From Sebastes aleutianus (Eukaryota; Chordata; Actinopteri; Perciformes; Sebastidae), in the NCBI GenBank assembly GCA_916700875.1, contig CAKAKS010000062.1:9624873-9688872 (forward strand): a stretch of 64,000 nt of DNA, written 5' to 3'. The notes beneath the pieces are model-generated. The model ran no database searches. It had not been told where the DNA came from and saw only the letters and a list, made by a program, of their open reading frames with translations. Made by a program: the position numbers and the translations under genes. Position 1 is the stretch's first letter. Every line of letters begins with the position of its first letter. This document shows positions 61,195 to 64,000 of the stretch, piece by piece.

Positions 61195-64000
61195 GCTGTC
61201 TCAGTGAATATTGTGAGAGCTCCACGCCTATGGTAGCTGAAATGACAAAATAACACACACACACACACAGTCACAGGACGTAGAGGTGGAGATATGGATC
61301 ATACTGGTGCTGCATCAGCTGTCGTATGCCACGCTCTTCAATATTGGATGAGCGGTTCAAATATTTATGGTGACACCACTTAGCTAAGGGTTAGCGAGGG
61401 AGGCAACCCCTAGCTAAAGTGTGTGTGTGTGTGTGTGTGTGTGCATGTGTGTGTGCAGCGATGCTGTCCGCCCAGCACATCCTTAAAGCTGAACGTCTCG
61501 ACGATGGAGGTTGGAGGATGGAGTTGCTGTTTCTAGGCAACCAAGCAGTCAGCAGCGAGCAAATCGCACTCTTGCTGCAGTCACACACACACATTTGCAG
61601 GGAGAGCCACACCTAGTAGCTGTGTCTGTCTGTGCGAGTCCAAGTCCCTGCAGTGGCAGCACCAGCAGCATATAGAGCAGACAGTCTGACTGCAGGGCTC
61701 CTCTTATTCAGCAGTAACTGGAATAGTGATGGGTGGATGTGGAAATGTGGGATAACCTCTTGATATTTGATGATATATTATAAAAACGTACAAGTGAATC
61801 GAGGAGATTGTAATGAAACGATTCGCTCTTTTGCTTTCTCATTCTTCTTTCTTTCTTTCTTTTCTTCTACCCAATCCCCACACACGACATTTGTCAAATT
61901 CCTTTCTCGTCTTTTTCTCTTCAGGAGAGCTGTAGAAAGTGCCACGTCCAGTGGAAGCAGCATGTGGGGAAGACGTGTGAGCAGGTCCTGGAGAGAGACG
62001 AGATCCGCATGAGGGTGCTCTTGTAAGTGGCCTTACAGAAACAAAACAGGACTCCTTTATCAGCACACCACCGCTCAGAGAACTTACATTTCTATGTCCT
62101 TTAATGGGATTTTATGAAGATTTGTGATTTTATATCATTCTGTAGCTTCCTAGTGGTATTCCTGATATATTCAAATCCAAACATTCAAATTTTGGTCAAC
62201 GTATGTATGTTTTAGCATCAAAATGCTATTTTCCCCAAGCCCTACTAAAACATTTTCCCACGTGATCTGACGTACGTTTCTGCATGATGACGCTGCTACA
62301 TATATACAGTATATATACCTGTATACATCCTTATAGTCAGTGCATTAACATTACATACAGTAACTTAGATGGCGGTCGGCACGCTCCCAGTTTGAAGAAG
62401 CAGACAGGAGTACCGGCACGGAAGCTAAGCAATGTACTGCTATGGATGGACACCACATTAGTTTGGATCCGAAAGTCACACAATAACACTAACAAAACTA
62501 ACTGATCGATGCAGCGGTAGACCAGCAACTCCCGTGTTCTACCAGGTAAAATGACTCTTTTTGTGAATGTTGTCTGGTCTGGTCTGCGGAGGCTGCGATA
62601 TAACGGCTTCAGTCTCCCGTTGGAAAGGGCTGTCTGACGGCGAGGTAAAGCTGTGAAAATATTCTAAATATAGCGTACCGTTAAACTGATATTGATTTTC
62701 CTTTTTGTGGCTAAAATATGTTTTTCTGCTGCTCCCGTCCACAGACGCTTTACCTCACCGTCATACAGCTCTTTCCGACAGTAACCAAAGCCGTTATGTC
62801 GCTCTCTTCAAAGCCACCAAGACTCCATTCACAAAAACAGTTACATACATACAACCCCACTTCCAAAAATCCAAACCAACCCTTTCAGTTATTTCCAAAC
62901 TTAGCACAGCTAACTTTGACACAGCTAGTGATAGCGTTCACATTATTCATAACCTTATTGATTAGCTTTTATTAGCTTACTTTGGTAACCTACGTAACTG
63001 CTGAGTGAGCGTTCCCATTTGACAAAACGAACAGAACACAGATGGACCCACTCTTTAGTAACAACATACATTTTTCTCATCAAAAACACAACAGAACCAG
63101 TTCCATGATCAGGCTTCCAGAAACTACCTATCATGGTCCGTACAGGACAGTATGTTTCATATACAGTATCAATATTTGACCCGACAAAGAATACATTTAA
63201 ACATCGTAAAACTCAAACACCAGTACTCCTGATTATCTATGGTGTTTGCTACCCGTGAACTCATCTTAGACGGCATTCTAGTCGCAGGCCCCGTTCATCT
63301 CTCTGCTTTCACGCTGTCCCCTTTACTCCTCACTCGGAGAGGATGCTGGGTAAACAGCTCAGTTTTCCGGACAACGCTCCAGGAAGCGGAGAGGCCAGCT
63401 GCTTCCTGCGGCCAAGCAGGCCCACAGGCAGTACTTCCTGTTTTGAGCCGTATACGGATCTTCTCACTTCCTGGTGCTGAAAGAGACAGGAAGTGGCCTG
63501 GTAGAAAGATCAGTGGAGCAGGTCCGAGCAGCGCTGACCTGATGGTTTCAACAGGACATCACTAAAAGAATCACCATGGCAACATTAGCCCCCTCCAGAT
63601 GTTTTGGTCTCTTATATGCATAGATGATCAAGAACTGGGAGACGCCTCAGTGAAATCAGAACAGAGCTATAAAAATAAGGATAATTATCTTTATATCAAG
63701 ACATTTAGTATGAATATCATTAGATTCCTCTGCGATTGAAGTAGTTTAAATGAAAGGTTACGCCGGTACACCGACTCCACAAATGTGTTTTTATGGACAA
63801 TTTTTGATCCTTGTCGAATCTTCTTAAGGTCAGAATGTTAAACGGTTACCAGTCACATAGATATATATATATATATCTATATATATTCAACCAGCGTAGG
63901 GTGATAAACATCTTAAATAGATGAACAATTCAAGTAAAATGCAATGAAAACTCAATCAAAATCAATCCCAAAGACTGGGAGCACTGAGACAATCGTATAA
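39460..64000 (+). CDS. rnf216: E3 ubiquitin ligase RNF216/TRIAD3-like, RBR type (5' and central part)
   Basis: RING-between-RING ubiquitin ligase. Mammalian RNF216 (TRIAD3) is a cytosolic enzyme that ubiquitinates, among others, innate-immune receptors/adaptors and Arc. Thirteen coding exons give about 883 consistent codons: DDDVIHLASFNVHRSQ N-terminus; acidic SUMO-interaction-like segment; long low-complexity exon; FPDVQEAYVAELI and DLNVICNLLLENPEYP segment; MQAADLLMADF and QDIKWALNALKGHYAITRK; coiled region; HEDFLLALQVNEDEY; RING1 (CGCCYGEF to ACADELVRC, about 731-823) and IBR (RCPFCNF to GKTCEQ, from about 824). The last visible exon ends at 62022. RING2 with its catalytic cysteine and the proline-rich tail are beyond 64000. 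The human protein is 866 residues in its common form; the fish one is longer because of exon 4. Identity is clear from the RBR module. Confidence 0.95.
39463..39480 (+). promoter_or_regulatory. rnf216: ZNF143/STAF-like motif, rnf216 promoter
   Basis: ACTACATTTCCCAGAAGT closely resembles the ACTACAATTCCCAGAA site found in many vertebrate promoters. It is followed by a CpG-rich stretch (39495-39530, CGTACGTACGCGTGACGCG). No TATA box. Motif identity is from memory of the consensus. Confidence 0.55.
39500..39788 (+). other. rnf216: Candidate non-coding first exon of rnf216
   Basis: Lies after the CpG-rich promoter-like block and ends at a good donor (GGCG then GTGAGC, 39789). No long frame. Start site undefined; inferred because the first coding exon has an upstream acceptor. 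Confidence 0.35.
39821..41243 (+). repeat. Tandem duplication (2.3 copies) in rnf216 intron 1
   Basis: Copy A from 39821 (GAAATGATCC..ACAGCATCTCACAC) and copy B from 40452 share about 600 bases in order at a period of 631. A partial third copy (about 41044-41243) repeats only the latter part (ACTGGGCTTATCTGAAGCCT..GACAAGTGT). The shared tail, TTTTGCACAATTTAAGAC with CCTCCACCTAGAGACAAG, looks retroposon-derived. Confidence 0.85.
41619..41688 (+). repeat. (TG)n run ending at rnf216 exon 2 acceptor
   Basis: About thirty TG repeats, running directly into TAG and then the exon with the start codon. Confidence 0.92.
41757..41823 (+). CDS. rnf216: rnf216 exon 2 (start codon)
   Basis: ATG at 41757 in a good context (TTCACAATGG); MADGGSDDDVIHLASFNVHR then SQ; donor GTGAGA. 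Matches the human N-terminal VIHLNNFH motif. The 5' part of this exon (from about 41692) is leader. Confidence 0.9.
42133..42749. mobile_element. hAT-like element with perfect 8-bp TSD (outer of a nest)
   Basis: Ends TAGGGCTG and CAGCCCTA, flanked by GATAACAC on both sides (42125-42132 and 42750-42757). The interior next to each end repeats GAAGCTTCGA inverted. In rnf216 intron 2; no transposase. Confidence 0.88.
42195..42456. mobile_element. hAT-like element nested inside the 42133-42749 element
   Basis: Ends TAGGGCTGG and CCACCCCTA, with CAAATCAG duplicated on both sides (42187-42194 and 42457-42464). 262 bases, AT-rich, no coding capacity. Confidence 0.85.
42831..43100 (-). pseudogene. 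LINE reverse-transcriptase C-terminal remnant
   Basis: Minus-strand frame 43016-42831 reads FRYSGAHDWNKVPNSIKQ then a lysine/tryptophan-rich end. This fits the F-R/Y-GA-x-x-WN-x-LP-x-x-IK motif at the C-terminus of fish non-LTR retrotransposon proteins. The upstream part is broken by stops. Dead fragment in rnf216 intron 2. Confidence 0.7.
44802..44932 (+). CDS. rnf216: rnf216 exon 3 (acidic, SIM-like)
   Basis: 131 bases, GSRSRKREFITISDDSDEEP to DDADDDDVSILE. FITISDDSDEE has the hydrophobic core plus acidic/serine tail of a SUMO-interaction motif, also present in human RNF216. Acceptor GTGTAG, donor GTGACT. Confidence 0.88.
45078..45571. mobile_element. Foldback MITE in rnf216 intron 3
   Basis: Left arm 45078-45131 and right arm 45519-45571 are inverted copies (TAGAGAGGC..GGTCC..CCTTATTTCGG). 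Further inside, GATGTTTGTCAATTTAAAAG (left) pairs with CTTTTAAATTGACAAACATC (right). TA flanks each end. Confidence 0.85.
45677..47020 (+). CDS. rnf216: rnf216 exon 4 (448-codon low-complexity exon)
   Basis: 1,344 bases, phase 0 at both ends. It begins LLTPARKHVIRPAAKW, which aligns with the human IKPAAQW segment, and ends RTLITGV. In between it is rich in S, T, Q, P, A with imperfect repeats: QPSTSG twice; GTSAHIKVEP and GSSAHVKVEP; further QPQPGTS/QPQPGSS. The two KVE segments fit the SUMO acceptor pattern. Acceptor TTCCTGCAG, donor GTGAGT. Unlike the acidic region of the mammalian protein. Confidence 0.9.
47176..47252 (+). CDS. rnf216: rnf216 exon 5
   Basis: 77 bases, LDLFPDVQEAYVAELIQTNN then VKDLN, matching the human FPDVANGFIEEI region. 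Donor chosen as AATGT then GTAAGA because it gives the in-frame NVICN junction. Confidence 0.9.
47835..48174 (+). mobile_element. hAT-like relic in rnf216 intron 5
   Basis: Shares CTGTTCAAAATGTACCTTAA, TCCTCGCCAAAATTTAGCG and CATATGATACCAGTATC modules with 27560-28104 and keeps the right end GTTAACTTTGACAGCCCTA, the inverse of that element's TAGGGCTGTCAA start. Internally deleted. Confidence 0.7.
48360..48468 (+). CDS. rnf216: rnf216 exon 6
   Basis: 109 bases, ICNLLLENPEYPRGDTAAAT to ESGDTQTE; acceptor GTTTCCAG, donor GTGTGT. Confidence 0.9.
50286..50447 (+). CDS. rnf216: rnf216 exon 7
   Basis: 162 bases, VTEDLFDYAKLGTVGPEAVM to GHYAITRK; strongly conserved with human. Acceptor GTTTTCAG, donor GTACCC. 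Confidence 0.94.
50549..50660 (+). CDS. rnf216: rnf216 exon 8
   Basis: 112 bases, ALCEALKKWQDSGDPSGKRR to YVDFHFEH; a basic cluster GKRRRSR. Acceptor CTCTCCCAG, donor GTGAGC. Confidence 0.93.
50930..51860 (+). repeat. Dispersed repeat in rnf216 intron 8
   Basis: Order of modules matches the inverted copy at 12040-12345, then continues with GGTCAAAGGTTAAGGGACCC, AAAATGGCCATGCCAGTT and CATACGATACCAGTACC shared with the hAT-like relics. Partial copies of its middle (AATTAGCATATGCTAC..TACTGCTTG) recur at 53240-53350. Confidence 0.7.
51932..52065 (+). CDS. rnf216: rnf216 exon 9
   Basis: 134 bases, VSAKFDKRMYFLENDRRYCR to QQKAKEWAE. The acceptor is a CAGCAG tandem, so the exon may start at 51929 or 51932 (one extra alanine). 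Donor GTAAAC opens a CA microsatellite. Confidence 0.92.
52066..52124 (+). repeat. (CA)n at rnf216 exon 9 donor
   Basis: CA repeats begin within the donor itself (GTAAACACACAC) and run for nearly 30 units. Confidence 0.92.
53480..53517 (+). repeat. (CT)n at rnf216 exon 10 acceptor
   Basis: CT run ending directly before AAG and the exon boundary at 53519/53520. Confidence 0.92.
53520..53570 (+). CDS. rnf216: rnf216 exon 10
   Basis: 51 bases, HEDFLLALQVNEDEYKM, matching human HEDFLLALQMNEEQY. A CT microsatellite forms the pyrimidine tract. Donor GTAGGA. Confidence 0.93.
54160..54297 (+). CDS. rnf216: rnf216 exon 11 (RING1)
   Basis: 138 bases, DGQLIECGCCYGEFAFEKMT to EAVFGSGK, with the RING1 Cys/His ligands (CGCC, C-S-D-G-H, C-K-E-C). 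Acceptor TTCCTTCAG, donor GTACGG. Confidence 0.96.
54542..55247. mobile_element. hAT-like (Charlie-type) relic in rnf216 intron 11
   Basis: Left end CACTGGTTCCCAACCTGGGG and right end AAGGTTGGGAACCACTG are inverted, the terminal signature of a widespread hAT family. GGGGTC words recur just inside both ends. No transposase frame seen. Confidence 0.7.
55355..55503 (+). CDS. rnf216: rnf216 exon 12 (RING1 end to IBR linker)
   Basis: 149 bases, SELSCMEGGCPCSYPVCELE to ATCADELV; acceptor GTGTTGCAG, donor GTAAGT. Confidence 0.95.
55860..56290. repeat. ATTAATCGAT-rich relics in rnf216 intron 12
   Basis: Two adjacent degenerate elements of the GATTAATCGAT type: one ends about 56184 (ATCAGCCGATTAATCGATAA..TAGTTGC), the next starts at about 56186 (TAGGGCTGTCCTCGATCAAAG). 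Boundaries partly eroded. Confidence 0.5.
56777..56855 (+). CDS. rnf216: rnf216 exon 13 (IBR)
   Basis: 79 bases, RCPFCNFPALLDKDRSLFSC then PNPRCRK, the first zinc site of the IBR. Acceptor CTTTTCAG, donor GTCAGT. Confidence 0.95.
56856..61924 (+). other. rnf216 intron 13
   Basis: 5.1 kb without a supported exon. Holds the foldback at 58316-58509, TG/CA runs (59433-59460, 61170-61195, 61420-61442), GA-rich sequence (60185-60330) and an AT-rich degenerate element near 57780-58060. Short frames here look like chance. Confidence 0.6.
58316..58509. repeat. Inverted repeat (foldback) in rnf216 intron 13
   Basis: Left arm 58316-58343 (AAGGCCTATTGAAGGAGGCT..) and right arm 58481-58509 are inverted copies with few mismatches. 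A second inner pair, GGGTATAAC..GCGCAGT against ACTGCGCATGCGTTATACCC, extends the hairpin. Confidence 0.8.
61925..62022 (+). CDS. rnf216: rnf216 exon 14 (IBR end), last exon in window
   Basis: 98 bases, ESCRKCHVQWKQHVGKTCEQ to RDEIRMRVL, remaining IBR ligands. Acceptor TCTCTTCAG, donor GTAAGT. The next exon (RING2) is not found up to 64000. Confidence 0.94.
62160..62450 (+). repeat. Dispersed repeat, partner of 29790-30095
   Basis: Plus-strand copy: TTTTAGCATCAAAATGCTAT, TGATGACGCTGCTACATATA, CATCCTTATAGTCAGTG, GGAGTACCGGCACGGAAGCT. In the intron after rnf216 exon 14. Confidence 0.75.
62451..64000 (+). other. rnf216 intron 14 (to window end)
   Basis: No exon found; I looked for the expected RING2 motif (K-C-x-x-C-G..EGCNxMxC) and did not see it. 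Contains an AT-dinucleotide hairpin at about 63860-63887 and otherwise unremarkable sequence. Confidence 0.55.

Noticed and set aside
63855..63890. AT palindrome (ATATATATATCTATATATATT) as an origin or hairpin element
   Set aside because: Ordinary AT-dinucleotide tract; nothing around it supports a function.
62023..64000. Search for the rnf216 RING2 exon with the catalytic cysteine
   Set aside because: No reading frame with the expected Cys pattern; it must be to the right of the window.

Overview
The window is nuclear genomic DNA from a ray-finned fish, most likely a percomorph teleost. It shows split vertebrate genes with GT-AG introns. It also has dense short TIR transposon relics, LINE tails ending in ATCT or CATT repeats, and CA/TG microsatellites. 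Nothing is bacterial or viral. All exon boundaries below were read by hand from splice signals, reading frame and recognisable protein families; no search was run.

Layout. (1) About 1-9530, minus strand: the 5' part of a sarcomeric myosin heavy chain that most resembles MYH16. It comprises a 5'UTR exon plus 23 coding exons (960 codons, all phases consistent), covering motor, lever arm and the start of the rod; the rest lies beyond base 1. (2) About 9562-14700: an intergenic stretch between divergent genes, with repeats and no gene that I can support. (3) 14896-36991, plus strand: a complete SMURF1-type HECT ubiquitin ligase (18 coding exons, 730 residues: C2, two WW domains, HECT), with a CRE/E-box promoter and a roughly 1.5 kb 3'UTR. 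Its 11.9 kb first intron holds a striking alternating tandem array. (4) About 39460 to beyond the right edge, plus strand: an RNF216/TRIAD3-type RBR ubiquitin ligase. Thirteen coding exons (about 883 codons) are visible, up to the middle of the RBR module; RING2, with the catalytic cysteine, lies to the right.

MYH16 beside SMURF1 matches the human 7q22 neighbourhood as I know it, which supports the MYH16 call. Human KPNA7, which lies near them, is not seen here. The genes are not an operon and need not work together; both ligases are cytosolic ubiquitin enzymes, while the myosin is a sarcomeric motor.

I found no convincing new multi-gene system. The most unusual content is (a) the 4 x (short+long) satellite-like array in SMURF1 intron 1, in which a captured retroelement fragment was amplified with its host unit; (b) nested hAT-like elements with perfect 8-bp target duplications; (c) simple repeats directly abutting splice sites in all three genes; (d) a GC-AG intron in the myosin; (e) a 448-codon low-complexity exon in RNF216 with SUMO-related motifs; and (f) a HECT catalytic cysteine codon split by an intron.
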